From Pseudophaeomoniella oleicola (taxonomy: Eukaryota; Ascomycota; Eurotiomycetes; Phaeomoniellales; Phaeomoniellaceae): 64,000 bases of DNA. A model generated the notes under the pieces. It made no database searches, had not been told where the DNA came from, and saw nothing but the letters and a program-made list of their open reading frames with translations. Location: positions 186,001 through 250,000 of the forward strand of contig QWDQ01000033.1 in assembly GCA_003868215.1 (NCBI GenBank). Reading direction: 5' to 3'. Shown here piece after piece: positions 1 to 10,636 of the stretch; position 1 is the stretch's first letter; the number at the start of each line of letters is the position of its first letter. A program made the translations under genes and the position numbers.

Positions 1-140
1 TGTTTCGCGATTTGACTCAAGCACGTAGTTCGATGTGAGGTGCTTGACGTTGGAGTTGTGCCCATGTCCTGTCTTTGACCGGGCATCTGACAGCGACAGG
101 CTACTACAGCTCGTTTCGTTTTCGATGGTGTCGTTGATGT

Positions 141-1555
141 CTATTCGGCTAGGTGCTAAATAGCTGGTCAGTCCAACGATACACTCGCAGGAAGCAGACC
201 GAAATGGGATGGGCAAACTTACCGACCACTCTGGGATGGTCTTGATTTGCTGCCACATGAATTTCTCCAGTTTGTTCGCTGACTTCGCATATGGAGTTGA
301 CTCGTTATTATATTTCCGGCAATTATCAAACATCAGCTTGGCATCTCGAATGAACTCCTGGGGTGTTGAGTAGAGGTCTTTAGACAGACGTTCTTCCATG
401 GTAGATAAATCCATAGGCTCTTTGATGACGTCGTAATAGTCCGTTACTTCATCAAGATTGACTGGTTGAGCAAAAGGCCAAGCTGATGAATGATTTTGCA
501 TGTCATTAAGAAGGTGGAGTAGTTGATTGTAGTTAGGTCCATGCCGGGGTTGACGGGAGAGCTCGTCCATGTCTGGACTCCAACCAGATGCTTTTATGGC
601 GGGTATAGAGAGTGGGTCAATTGATACCACGCCGTTTTTCCATGCAGCCGGAGGAGCATGCGTGATATGGGACCTGGACACTGCGCGTATCTTCGCCTGT
701 ACGCACTCCTTCTGCTTTTGCAGCATCCGACTCGATTCGAGATAGCGTATCTTGGGGAGCATGCTACATTGCATGATTGTACCGCCCTCGTAGTCCTTGA
801 TATAACCCATCCAGATAGCTTTGTCAAGAGTGATTTCCTTCGTGAAACCCTGCTTCTTGAAGTATCCAATAGCATAATTGTCGGCATAAGTCAGGAAGTG
901 CATAACATCTGAGGTCGCTTTGACGTAGTCTTTCAGGTGAGCCATGAGATGTGCACCGTAACCTTTTACTTGCTGATCTGACGAAATTGCACAGAAGACA
1001 ATCTCTGCAAATCTCCGACCAGGAAACGGCCGATAAGTAATGCCTCCGACAACCTCCAGGGGATGTTTAATTATAGCGATGGACAGATGTGTTTTGTCGT
1101 AAACTAATCGAGCAATGTAGTCTTTTGGCATCTTTGGAAGTTGTTTCTGGAAAATGCATTTGAGGCCTGTAAGGATGATGTTGTGGTCTCTTGAGTTATC
1201 ATTGTTGACGACTCTGAACTCGATGATCCCGTTCTTTTCCTCAATTACTGCTGGCTTCTCAGGAAACTCGATGACTTTGGATGCGAGAGGCGCCCTGCCT
1301 TTCGTGACCTCCTACATCGCGGTTAGTATCTTCCGAGACCTATCAAGCAAGATAGTATACTTCTCCATCTTCACTCTGGCTTGTGTAGCCATCCTTCTCA
1401 GGTGACTCCGTGCGTGCTTTCTTTGTGCGCGAAGAAGCTGACGGGGAGGTAGCTTCTTCTGATGCCTTGCGCTTATCTTCAAAAGACGTGTTAGCAGTCT
1501 TTGCGCAGATTGAAATGTGTAGAACAGACTTACTCTCTAAGGTTATTGGAGCCAT
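141..1555 (-). CDS. GCN5: Histone acetyltransferase Gcn5 (SAGA/ADA catalytic subunit)
   Basis: Four exons read 1555-1534, 1476-1361, 1311-223 and 155-141, giving 413 aa; all junctions keep frame, and two introns show clear branch sites (TACTAAC near 1325, CTGAC near 170). Residues 1-46 are a basic, disordered tail. Residues about 70-230 are the GNAT acetyltransferase domain, with FAEIVFCAI holding the presumed catalytic Glu149 and the acetyl-CoA loop [10 protein letters not shown] at 160-169. Residues about 300-405 are a bromodomain with the acetyl-lysine pocket Tyr-Asn in [11 protein letters not shown]. The last exon codes only HLAE plus stop, matching the short tail after IPEWS in the family. 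Length and domain order fit Gcn5, which acetylates histone H3 tails in the nucleus within SAGA. It is divergent from OST5, with about 300 bp between start codons. Confidence 0.96.
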
Positions 1556-1864
1556 GGCCGATACGTGCCAGAGGACGAAGACCGTGTATGAAGATCACTC
1601 CAGGCGCAATGGTTGTTCACATGAATGTCTGAGTCTTGTTATCCCGATGAAGTCGCCAATCGCCGCTCGCGATAGGACTAAATGGGTTTAGCCTCGGAGT
1701 TTATCAATTGCCGATGGGACGCGTTCTCCATTTAGAGACGTGGCAGCTTTCTGACTTGCATTTATTGTCTAGATTCAAACGCCTTGTCATATATCACAAA
1801 GAGATCAGTCAACTCTCACTACATTGTTGGCATATTCTAGCTCAAATCTAAATCTATCGGACAA
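1556..1864. promoter_or_regulatory. Shared divergent promoter of GCN5 and OST5
   Basis: The 309 bp between the two start codons must carry both promoters. No ORF continues across it in a supported frame, and I see no clear TATA box. Assignment as a promoter rests on gene arrangement only. Confidence 0.6.
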
Positions 1865-2146
1865 ATGTCTCTGCACGACGTCTGGGAATCAGCCTCAGGG
1901 AGTCCATTCTACCCTGCGGTCTCCAAAGATTCCCAATTCACTGTCGGATTTGCACTTTTGCTTCTTGGCCTTATTTTGACCGGCCTGTTTGGCTTGAGTA
2001 TGTCTTCCCCGGATCTAGCTCTTTATCATATACTTACTCAGGTAGACCGCTCGTTTCTCAGTATCTTTTCATTCGGAGTCCCGGCTTCTCTGGCTTTCGG
2101 TTTTGGAGCAGTGTATCTCATTTGCGCTGCAGGTGTCTACGTCTAA
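1865..2146 (+). CDS. OST5: Oligosaccharyltransferase subunit Ost5
   Basis: Two exons, 1865-1997 and 2046-2146, give 77 aa. The product is a tiny membrane protein with two hydrophobic helices, about residues 24-46 (TVGFALLLLGLILTG) and 56-76 (LAFGFGAVYLICAAG), joined by a short loop. The N-terminal MSLHDVWESASGSPF and the GVPASLAFGFGAVY segment are family signatures. Ost5 is a small subunit of the ER complex that transfers the dolichol-linked glycan to asparagine. The 48-nt intron (1998-2045, acceptor GTAG) restores the conserved LFGLNRS. It is a multiple of three without a stop, so its retention would add 16 residues in frame. The family length, about 80 residues, agrees. Confidence 0.9.
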   Translation: MSLHDVWESASGSPFYPAVSKDSQFTVGFALLLLGLILTGLFGLSMSSPDLALYHILTQVDRSFLSIFSFGVPASLAFGFGAVYLICAAGVYV

Positions 2147-2236
2147 TTTCGACCTTCACTCCTTCGTGAGGGATCTTTTTCTCTCTGGAATTTGTGTTGC
2201 TGGCCACCAATCCTCCGGAAGCTGGAATAGGCAACG

Positions 2237-3298
2237 ATGACCGAAGGCCCCCTCTTCTCTGCCGTCTCAAGTTCCGCACGCCAAATTTTCCTTCTCCTTC
2301 GTTGCATTTCCATATCACCAAAGGCCGACGTCCTGATCACCCCTGAAGGTCTTCGAGTATCGGTAGAAGAGACCAGGGTCTCTCAAGCTATAGCGTTTCT
2401 GGACAAAAACCTCTTTACTTCCTATGTATTCGACCCACGAAGAAGTCGTGACCCTGGCAGCAACCCCTCTTCACCGCCATCCACCCTTCCACCTTTCCAA
2501 ATCTCTTTGGCAGCGCTGCTGGAGACCTTGCAGATTTTTGGCATAGCTGATCCTAACTCTGGTTATCAATCCCGCAACCTCTACGCAAACTCATCAAACG
2601 CTTTCCATACACCTTCACTTGGACTGGGAGGGACATGTCGTCTTTCCTACTCCGAGATTGGGTCGCCTTTGGCTATTACCTTATCCGAAGCAGGCATTAC
2701 AACAACTTGCGACATCGTTACACATGAGCCCAGCTCAGACATTGACGACGAAATCATCCCTCTCCAACGAGATGCACTCACATTGAAGGTTATAATGCCT
2801 GGGTTCTGGCTCTCCGAAGCCATGACAGAACTATCCTCAACCAACCCTGAGATATTAGTTTTGACGGCCTCCACGTCGAAAGCTCCTCTTTTGTCATTGC
2901 AAGGGCTTGGAGGACCGTATGGTGATAGCATGGTAGAATATCGGGCAGAAGACGCGAGACAATCCTCAACAAGACTGGCGCCTGCCGTGACTGAAACCTT
3001 CTTTGTTAATGCTTTGGATCGCTCAGGGCGTGTCAAACAGAGGTATGGATTTGATCCGATAAAGAAGGCCGCAAGAGCAATGGGATTGGCCAGCAAGGTT
3101 AGCCTTCGACAGGACCGTCAGGGTGTTCTTAGTCTGCAGTTCATGATAGAGCTTAGCGAAAGCAGTGGAAGAGATCCTCCTGGTTCTGGCCAAGCCAAGC
3201 TGCCTGGGAAAGTTAGCTTTGTTGATTTCCGTTTTGTGCCACTGTTAGATGAAGATGAAGGGGATGAGGACACTGCTACCGGGACGGACAGTGACTAG
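2237..3298 (+). CDS. RAD1: DNA damage checkpoint clamp subunit Rad1
   Basis: A single exon encodes 353 aa. The sequence follows the Rad1/Rec1/Rad17 PCNA-like fold. The N-terminal half begins MTEGPLFSAVSSSARQIF and runs through KADVLITPEGLRVSVEETR, with FLDKNLFTSYVF. The C-terminal half runs from about residue 180 (LKVIMPGFWLSEAMTEL) to VSLRQDRQGVLSLQFMIE and the closing strand VSFVDFRFVPLL. An acidic tail of about 20 residues follows. Rad1 forms the 9-1-1 ring with Rad9 and Hus1, is loaded at damaged DNA by Rad24-RFC, and activates the ATR pathway. The start lies only about 90 bp after the OST5 stop, so the promoter is compact. No intron is needed; the start is the first in-frame ATG that gives the family N terminus. 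Confidence 0.9.
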   Translation: MTEGPLFSAVSSSARQIFLLLRCISISPKADVLITPEGLRVSVEETRVSQAIAFLDKNLFTSYVFDPRRSRDPGSNPSSPPSTLPPFQISLAALLETLQIFGIADPNSGYQSRNLYANSSNAFHTPSLGLGGTCRLSYSEIGSPLAITLSEAGITTTCDIVTHEPSSDIDDEIIPLQRDALTLKVIMPGFWLSEAMTELSSTNPEILVLTASTSKAPLLSLQGLGGPYGDSMVEYRAEDARQSSTRLAPAVTETFFVNALDRSGRVKQRYGFDPIKKAARAMGLASKVSLRQDRQGVLSLQFMIELSESSGRDPPGSGQAKLPGKVSFVDFRFVPLLDEDEGDEDTATGTDSD

Positions 3299-3773
3299 GT
3301 GTTCAATAGGTTATTTCCAATTTTAATGTACTTTGAGATATTACATGCATGTATGCTATATATGTGTACAACAAGAGCTTTGCCCTTCTTTTTATCTCCA
3401 GACTTCTGTCTTAGAACTTTGCATGACATGAAGTGATCGTTGATGCCGAAGCCAAATCAGGTCGCCTGTTGTTGCCTTGGCTCAAATGTTCCAGAACATC
3501 CAGAACACCTAAACTTTCGTTCACTTGTGTCAAGGGTAACTCACCCAAACAATCTTCATAAAGGTCTCCAAGAGATAGCGCAAACATTTACAGCGTGTAG
3601 ACCATCGCAAGCTGGTCACTTCCAGATGTAAATACTGGGGGTACTCTTGCTTGTGCATAATCTCACATGAGTGCATGGCCTCTTGTTATCCACCCGGAAG
3701 ACCACAATCATCGAGGACTTTATGATGCCAAAACACTGAATTACCACTGAGGTGACAAGAAGCTGCACCTGAG
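3299..3773. other. Intergenic, RAD1 3' end to CLR2 start
   Basis: The AT-rich stretch near 3320-3365 (tatgctatatatgtgtac) looks like the RAD1 3' UTR. The remainder should hold the CLR2 promoter. I see no conserved ORF, RNA gene or repeat. Confidence 0.5.
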
Positions 3774-6289
3774 ATGTCTTCTCACGATAACTCTGTGCTT
3801 CTGGAGGAAGATTTGCCGAACGACTTTAGTGATGGCGATCGGGACACTTGGCCTGACACGCCTTACAGACCAATCGATGACAGTTTCTACCGCGTAGCTT
3901 TGGCAAAAACGTGGTTGGAAGAACAAGGCCTGGGGCGTAAATGTGAGTAAAATGAAAGGGAGTCCCTCCAGAAAGATGAACTCCTTTGCCAGTTCTCGCG
4001 ATTGTTGCCGATTAAAGCACTCTCCGAAAGCGATGCCTGGGCTGGCTGACAATATGTACAGCTATCAATTACAGATTTAAAAAGCTTCCAACAAATTATA
4101 GGCTCTTTGCGGTTCCAAAGGGGGATGGCTCCAATGTTGTATGTACCAGCGGGAGTCGATATGGCGGGTTCTGACTTGACTGACTTGCGTGATTCGGCCA
4201 GGTCTATAAACGGCTCTTCGGTCATCCGAGCAGACGTTTCTTTGACTCCAGCAAGACATTTTTCGTTCATTTCAAATGGATGATGGGTGGTGGACAAGGC
4301 CAATGTTCATGCATATTGTGTAGGAAGGGCAAAAGTATCCTCGAAAGTTCCGGTCCCAAACCTGGACCGAAACCTGGACCGAAACCTAGGGCACCAAGCA
4401 CAAGCACCTTATCGGGCACTGCCCAACAAGGCACACCAGAGGTGGTGACTGGTACGCTCTTATTATATCTTCTTACAGTACTAGCACGACTAACATATCA
4501 ACCAGCACGGACACGCCCACGTAACGAGGAGCGTGTCGTCGTGGATGAAGAAGGCACTCCAGACACGTATCGCCACTTACTTCAGAAATTGCAGAAAGTC
4601 AAGAGAGTTAACGACCAAATAAAAGAACCTGAGAGCATGGATTGGAGGGCGGAACGCGAACTTCTTCCTAAACTGTTGAGCCGTATCTCACTACAGCACC
4701 ATTTCCTTCCACGAGCAGGAGAGCTCGTCCTTTGGACCCCCAAGCTCGAACATGATCTTGTATTAGATCAAGAGACAGGTCAGTATCGCATGTATGACTT
4801 CAGCAAAGATGAGTGGCTTGACGCCCCTCAATGGATGGCAGGCACGATTACGGAAGTACCTGAGCAGTCGGGCGACTTTCAGGACCTGATTGAGGATGTG
4901 GATCGAGGTGGTGCAGTAAACATATCAGGTTACCGAGTCGAGACATTCCCAGATCCCAACAACAACACCAACAAGAGCCTTTCGAAGCAATACAAATATG
5001 TTCCACTACGGCAAATACGACCACTGTTATATTGGCAATTGTACCTCCGCGGCTACATGTCAAGTATGCACCCTTCGGTCAAGAATGCTCTCACAGTAGC
5101 CTCCTCTATCTCTCTGGTTGAGAAGTTCAAATTCCGAGGCGAATGGCCCGAAGCTGAGATTTTCTGCAAAGGCCTCTTTCTGGGACCAGAACTTCTCATA
5201 GTTGGTGACTGTGTCCGACTTCTGCCTGAAAATGACGATCAAGGATGTTCCGACGTGCTCGTAATCACATCAATACGCCTGAAGCTTCACGGCATATCTG
5301 CAGAAAGTGCTCTTGATTCAAAGACACTTTCAACACATTCATCAATCCACGTCTACGGCCATGCGTATACCGTAACAGCGAGTAGGTCATATGCGAAAGA
5401 CACTTACGACGGCCGTCCACTAAGCGCCACCGAACTTTCTACGGTGTTTCCACTGGTAGATATGCCGAACCTTGGCCCATGGTATCGTCTAAATCCCCCT
5501 TCCGCTCGATTCGTGGTTTCTTTCGATCGCATTTTGGGAAGGATGTACGAGCAATCCGCAACTTGTATCTGGCTCAACTCCTCGGTCTCAAGTACGTCAA
5601 CAAAGACAGCCATGTCCTATGATTTACCCGCGGTTCCGGCATCCCGCTCATATTCCCGGCAGACCGACGCACGTGTTCCGGCAGATCGTTCATGGTTTTG
5701 GGCAGACACCCGTGCACAGGCCTTGGCGCTCGAAACATTCAAGGGTAAGGAGGTAGGGGCTTATGATGATGCCGTTCGCAATGCGGAGGCTCTGAAGTCC
5801 TGGAGAGCGAACCTCCGTGTACTAGATGGAAACGCCACAGAGCAAGATCTCATGGAGAGTACACCTGTCACTCCTAGTGGAGGTAAAAAGCGAGGGCGAA
5901 AGCCAGGTGGAAGGGTCGTCAATGGGAGAGTCGTCTATCCCGGGCAGCCAGGGTATGACGATGCTGCTGGCCCAACTAAGTCCAGTAAAATGGTCGAAGC
6001 GGCATTTGAGGGCAGTGCAGATGACGAAGCAAGTGATGATGGCGTCGACCGTATGGAAGGCTTAACACTTAACGTCAAGCCACTTGCCGAGAGAAGCGTT
6101 TCGCGGATCCATGATGGGGATGACGACGAACCTATGGAAGACAGTAGTGATGACTCGAGCAGTAGTGAAGATGAGCCATTGCCGCCACATGTTGAGAGAG
6201 GTGGTACAGAAGAATCCGAAGGTGGCGATTACATGCCCACGTTGGAGGATTTCGGCGCTACTCGACCTGAGAAGAGGGCAAAATTCTAA
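3774..6289 (+). CDS. CLR2: Transcription-silencing protein Clr2 (cryptic loci regulator 2)
   Basis: Four exons: 3774-3942, 4062-4138, 4202-4451, 4506-6289. The apparent start at 4280 is internal; the three upstream coding segments restore the Clr2 N-terminal region, including LPTNYRLFAVPKGDGS and VYKRLFGHPSRRFFDSS leading into a Cys-rich QCSCILC. The central Clr2 domain (MDWRAERELLPKLL, AGELVLWTPKLE, WMAGTITEVP, YRVETFPDPN) and the C-terminal YSRQTDARVPADRSWFWAD match the family. The tail is acidic and serine rich with an AT-hook-like KKRGRKPGGR. In fission yeast Clr2 works with the SHREC deacetylase-remodeller complex in heterochromatin. A tandem GPKP repeat lies just after the Cys-rich motif. 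The 54-nt third intron is stop-free in frame. Confidence 0.87.
4352..4388 (+). repeat. Tandem repeat coding GPKP units in CLR2
   Basis: Three near-identical 12-nt units (cctggaccgaaa and variants) encode GPKPGPKPGPKP. They sit between the Cys-rich N-terminal motif and the linker of Clr2. Such a unit can change copy number between strains. Confidence 0.8.
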
Positions 6290-6839
6290 GACTGTTCATT
6301 GGGTTTGATTGGGCTCTCAGGTACCGAAACAATTGGTGATAATGAAGCCGTTGAGGTGTGGCCTCCTCAAAGCCCTGTCACTCTCACTTTCCTTTAGCAA
6401 GCGACGTCTACCGTCTCTGGGAGTCTCCACTGTGTCTTGAGAGTCTGACAAACGCACATTACCGTCCATTTCCACCCTTAAAAAGACGCCCGAGGGTATG
6501 TGAAATAATAGTCAAGGAAAGGATCATGTTCAGCTTCTGTTTGCTCCTTCGATAACAGTACGTAAGCGGTGAAGAACGGCAGTATGTGACTTATCGCTTA
6601 TCGGTTGATGGCGGTACCACTTAGGCGTCTTGTAACACCCTCCATTGTGTTCGGTGTCGTTTGCTGTCCTTCACATATGCGTTATTCTGCATCCTTTGAC
6701 TAGACAGCATGACTCAGTGGCTACAGTTGCTTTGTCGGTAGCTCAAATCGTTCTCCTTTATCAGTATTCCTTCCACTTTCTCCCGTTCTTCAGATACAAA
6801 TATATACTCCATCTCACTTTCCACCTATTGATATACAGC
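6290..6839. other. Intergenic, CLR2 3' end and F-box gene promoter
   Basis: No supported ORF. A pyrimidine-rich run at about 6765-6835 containing aaatatatact lies directly before the next start codon and looks like the core promoter and start site region of the F-box gene. Confidence 0.5.
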
Positions 6840-8592
6840 ATGGATAGACTACCGCCGGAATTATTATTTTATATATTAGAGTGTGAGTCAAACAGAGCAA
6901 TTTGGTGTTGAAACGGCAGCTGACTTATGGGATGCAGTTATATCGGACAAGGACTTGGTCTTTCTCCAGACGGTATGCAGGAGACTACTGCCAATTGCTC
7001 GAGCAAATCAAGTATGGCGTGGGCGTTGCTACGATAAGTCACCAGCTATCAAAGTACGAGCATGGACGAATTTCACAGAGATTCTCTCTCGTCCACCTCC
7101 AGCTGCGAATACCGCTAACGAAGCTGCTGCCACCTTCGCTTCAATGCTGCAAATGGCGGATGCTGGATCAAGTTCCACGGACAGTCCTTCAAACCGAAGG
7201 CAGTGGAGAACTGAAACGCCCAGAGACCAACGACTTCGCGCAGTTGCCGATTGGGACCCTTCATATGAGCACGAGAGGGTTGACTGGTATTCCGAATATG
7301 TAGCAAGATGCGGTCCTCTCTCAGTCTCGTGGTTCCAAACAGCGGGTGAAGAGATCAAGGGGATGGCCTACTGGCAATATCTGGGCAAACAAGCTGCGGT
7401 TGGTCTCCTTGAAGATGGGACGCTTTGTATGTGGGATACAGAAAGTGGCCAAGAGATCGGCCGCAGTGATCAGGGACTGCTCTGCCAGCCCGAAAGCCTG
7501 CATAGCCGATTGAGTGGGCCGGTCGAAGTCAGCGTCGACTCGACTAGCGGGAAGGCTTTCGTCGCATCCGACAATATTTTGCACGTCGTTGATCTTTCGA
7601 CGATGAAGGTAACGGCTACATATGACTTCACTTTCCCCATCACGGCGCTATCCCAATCTTCGAGCGCCTGCGACTTTCCACTTACTGTTGGAACGAAGTA
7701 TTCTGTCCACACCTTCGATATACGTGAAGGAACAGTCAACCCGACCCTTGAGTCGAACTCTGCCAACCCGCCATCACCATCACTAGCAGCCGGCGATACC
7801 TATCCATTATCCATACTCAACGCGACACCAAACTCCATTTACCTTGCTGGGCGTTATCCAAGTATCTTAGCATATGACCGACGCTTCTTCCCTCGTCTAG
7901 AGAATACAATCTACTCCGGTGCACGCCTGTGCAGCCTCGGACTATCGAACTTCACACCACCAGCCTCAGCTTCGAGCGCATCTGTGGTCTCTACCCTCCT
8001 CGCCGTGGGCGAGTATAACGGCCGAGGCTCGCTGGAGACATACTCTCTCCCCTACGAAAAAGACCTCTCCCACGTCTATAAGAATCGGCAAACAGCATCT
8101 CGCTCTAAACTTCTTTCTGTGGCATCTCACGGAACCCGTATCGTCTTTTCCGATGCAGATGGCGGCCTGAAGTGGGTGGAACGTGATGGCACATCTCTTG
8201 TAAGGTCGTGGAATATCAATCAGTTCACTTTCATGGAATCGCGCTCCCAACAACAATCTAGGGGCTCACGAACAGTCCTAGAATTTGGTGCTCAGGGGGG
8301 TGACGTTGTTCGCAAAATCATCAATATACCTGCTGGTCCAACCGAGCGTGGATTTAAAGGCGACGAAGAACTACTGCTCTGGACTGGAGAGAAGGGAGGA
8401 GTCCTCCGCTTCAAGGACCAAGAAGTCTGGGAAGACGCCAAAGAAATGGTCGAAGACGAGAAAGGAGTGGCAGCCAGTGAGGTCGAAGGAAGAGAGGCTC
8501 GACAACAGCGAGAGATGGAGGAGGCGATGAGGAGAGCGCTCATGAGACACGCAGATGAAATGAATTGGATGAGGAGATTGGGGTTGGCATGA
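6840..8592 (+). CDS. F-box protein with WD-like C-terminal propeller
   Basis: Two exons, 6840-6882 and 6938-8592, give 565 aa. Joining them builds an F-box at residues 1-45 (MDRLPPELLFYILEFISD, then LVFLQTVCRRLLPIA and QVWRGRC). The rest, about 130-500, has repeated short beta segments such as VGLLEDGTLCMWDTESGQEIG, KAFVASDNILHVVDLS and IYLAGRYPSILAYDRRF, typical of a degenerate WD40 propeller. The end is a charged helix (EGREARQQREMEEAMRRAL). F-box proteins bind Skp1 and present substrates to SCF ubiquitin ligases; the target is unknown. The 55-nt intron has donor GTGAGT and branch CTGAC. I know the architecture but cannot name an ortholog. Confidence 0.82.
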
Positions 8593-8973
8593 TATTTGTA
8601 CCACCGAGGGCATGCTTTTCTTTTTGTATATTATTCCCGCGACACAGTACGATGTATATCCATTGTTAGACCCCAGAAAGATGGATTTGGGGACTGCAGC
8701 AGTACATATCCATGACCTTATACCCATAGCGACTACATTACTTTTATCTCATCATCGTCATCACCATTGTACGTTTTACGCGAGGGAAAAAAAAAGAAAT
8801 TCTCCAGCATAGCGAACCGTTAATTGAGTGGGAACATGAGCAATGGGGCTTGCTTGTATAACAGGAAAGGGTTTTTCAGAATATGGGCTTGAAAACAAAA
8901 CAGTATTGTCTCGCCAGGTAATGCTAATGAGATGAAATAAAAGAATCTATCATGGCACGAGGATCTCTCTCTC
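8593..8973. other. Convergent 3' ends
   Basis: This stretch separates the stop codons of the F-box gene and RPA43. It is AT-rich with an A-run near 8790 and should hold both 3' UTRs. Nothing else is visible. Confidence 0.5.
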
Positions 8974-10347
8974 TCAGTACTCCCTCCGATGCTTCTTTTT
9001 CGTGGCCACGGAAGAAGGAATCTCTCCGTCTTCGTCGGCGTCCAATGCACCGGTCATCGTGATGTCTTCGTCGTCATCTGCGGTCTGTCGTATCCTCTCC
9101 CTTCTCCTGTCGTCCCCTGGTCTAGAAATAGGCTGTGCTCGGCGACCTAGCCTCTGTGCCTCCTTCCGTCTCCGTTCCCTGTCTTCCCATTTCTGTTTCT
9201 CTGACTCTCGGAGAGCGCTTTCTTCGTCTGCATCGAGTAAGGTCCCGACTATCCGTAGACCCCATTTATCGGCTGAATGTCCTGGCACCATTTCCGTGTC
9301 TATGACACGATATTTTATGGGACCCGTGATCTTCTCATCTGACCCGTCGGTAGCAAAGTATCCGGTTTCCTCAATCGCTGATGCATCCGCAGCGCTGGGA
9401 ACGTTATCTTCTGGAGCTGTTTCAAACGCTTGATCTGCATCTGAGCCTTCCATAGGCTCTTGAGGTTCCGAATCCTCGTCTCGGAGCTTCGTTTTCTTGC
9501 CAACCTTCTTCTTCGTCTTAGCGCCTTCTGGTTCAATCCATTTCCAATTCTTGGGTATCCGCTCTCTGCCTATACCGACCTGAAAATAGTTGAAAGATAC
9601 CAGACCCACAAACCCGGAACTAGCCACATTGATGTGACCTTCTAGTATATCTCCTGGTCTAGGCGAAAAGAGGAGGAGAGTAGCAGTCAGCCAAATAAAT
9701 GACACACCATGTTCGTCGCGGGAGTGCGCAAGCGCAAAGGGATGGGAACCGGCTTCTGTCTCAGACGAAGGCAGAGACTGAGCAGTGGCTTCGGCATCAG
9801 ATGGCTGTTCCGAGGATATAGAGGGGTCCGAGAATGACAAAATAATGCCCTTAAGAGAGGGATGGTATGTGAGAAGTAACGGTGAGATATGTTGAGCGAG
9901 AAGAGACGATATGGCGTTCGTGGTCGAGATAGAGATTGGTGGAAGGGGCACTAGCAGTGAGGTCCTTCTTGAAGAAAATGGCGAGGTAGTGTTCGCTTCT
10001 TGTACAGATTTGGACTGCGATGGTGGAGGAGTAACAGAAGGCCTCAAGGAATTCGTTCTAGTCGAAGCAGGCGCTTCATCTTGTAGGACTTCGTTCTGCA
10101 GCCTGGCCTTTGAGGTCGGCGACTCTGGCGATGGCAATGTAGATTCTACTTTATTTTTGTGTCTGTCCTTCTTATGTGATTTCACGGGTGTCAATCCCAA
10201 TGTCTCTGTCTGTTTGACCTCGTCGTGTTTCCGCTTTTTCTTTGACGATTTCTGTCGCTCATCATCCGCGTGCTTCCTTTTCTTTTTTGGCTTCTCAGCG
10301 GGTATTGGCGAGTGAGCTAGTTGCTCCGCATCACGTTCTTTCGACAT
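8974..10347 (-). CDS. RPA43: RNA polymerase I subunit RPA43
   Basis: A single exon. I place the start at MSKERDAEQL (ACAATGT context, A at -3), giving 457 aa; an in-frame ATG at 10401 would add 18 residues. The first 130 residues are lysine and serine rich with nuclear localisation clusters (KPKKKRKHA, KKKRKHDE). Residues about 150-195 (SLLVPLPPISISTTNAI, then LLAQHISPLLLTYHPSLKG) are the Rpb7-like N-terminal fold. RPGDILEGHINVASSGFVGL followed by FNYFQVGIGRERIP is the OB-fold signature. A43 pairs with A14 to form the Pol I stalk that receives Rrn3, and acts in the nucleolus. The C terminus is acidic and then basic. Confidence 0.88.
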   Translation of the reverse strand: MSKERDAEQLAHSPIPAEKPKKKRKHADDERQKSSKKKRKHDEVKQTETLGLTPVKSHKKDRHKNKVESTLPSPESPTSKARLQNEVLQDEAPASTRTNSLRPSVTPPPSQSKSVQEANTTSPFSSRRTSLLVPLPPISISTTNAISSLLAQHISPLLLTYHPSLKGIILSFSDPSISSEQPSDAEATAQSLPSSETEAGSHPFALAHSRDEHGVSFIWLTATLLLFSPRPGDILEGHINVASSGFVGLVSFNYFQVGIGRERIPKNWKWIEPEGAKTKKKVGKKTKLRDEDSEPQEPMEGSDADQAFETAPEDNVPSAADASAIEETGYFATDGSDEKITGPIKYRVIDTEMVPGHSADKWGLRIVGTLLDADEESALRESEKQKWEDRERRRKEAQRLGRRAQPISRPGDDRRRERIRQTADDDEDITMTGALDADEDGEIPSSVATKKKHRREY

Positions 10348-10636
10348 TGTATTCACACTTGCGCTGCTGAGTCTGGTATCTCTGAAAGGGCGCTGTCGCA
10401 TTGGGCTTGAAATCCATCTTCAAAAATTTCGGGGTTGGAGAGCGGAAATTCACGGTCCCACAAGATATTGGAGAAAGTGGTGATAGGACAGCGGGACGAT
10501 GTGACAGGCACAGTACACAAGTCACTGAGCTGTTTCTTTTTACTCGTGATTCCTTCTTCAGTTCGTTGATCTGCCACCCATTGCAGGGAAAGGTCTCAAC
10601 GTTGGAGAACCATGTAATTGGCAGTTTGGATGAGCT
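10348..10636. promoter_or_regulatory. Shared divergent promoter of RPA43 and the J-protein gene
   Basis: Only 289 bp separate the two start codons, which point away from each other. No TATA box is obvious. The assignment rests on arrangement. Confidence 0.55.

Noticed and set aside
2647-3096. 149-codon minus-strand frame within RAD1
   Set aside because: Fully inside a recognised gene and without conserved content.
4280-6289. CLR2 starting at 4280
   Set aside because: The ATG lies inside exon 3 (HFKWMMGGG). Three upstream coding segments join in frame and restore the family N-terminal region.
9002-9433. 143-codon plus-strand Ser-rich frame opposite RPA43
   Set aside because: A shadow of the acidic and basic low-complexity C terminus of RPA43.
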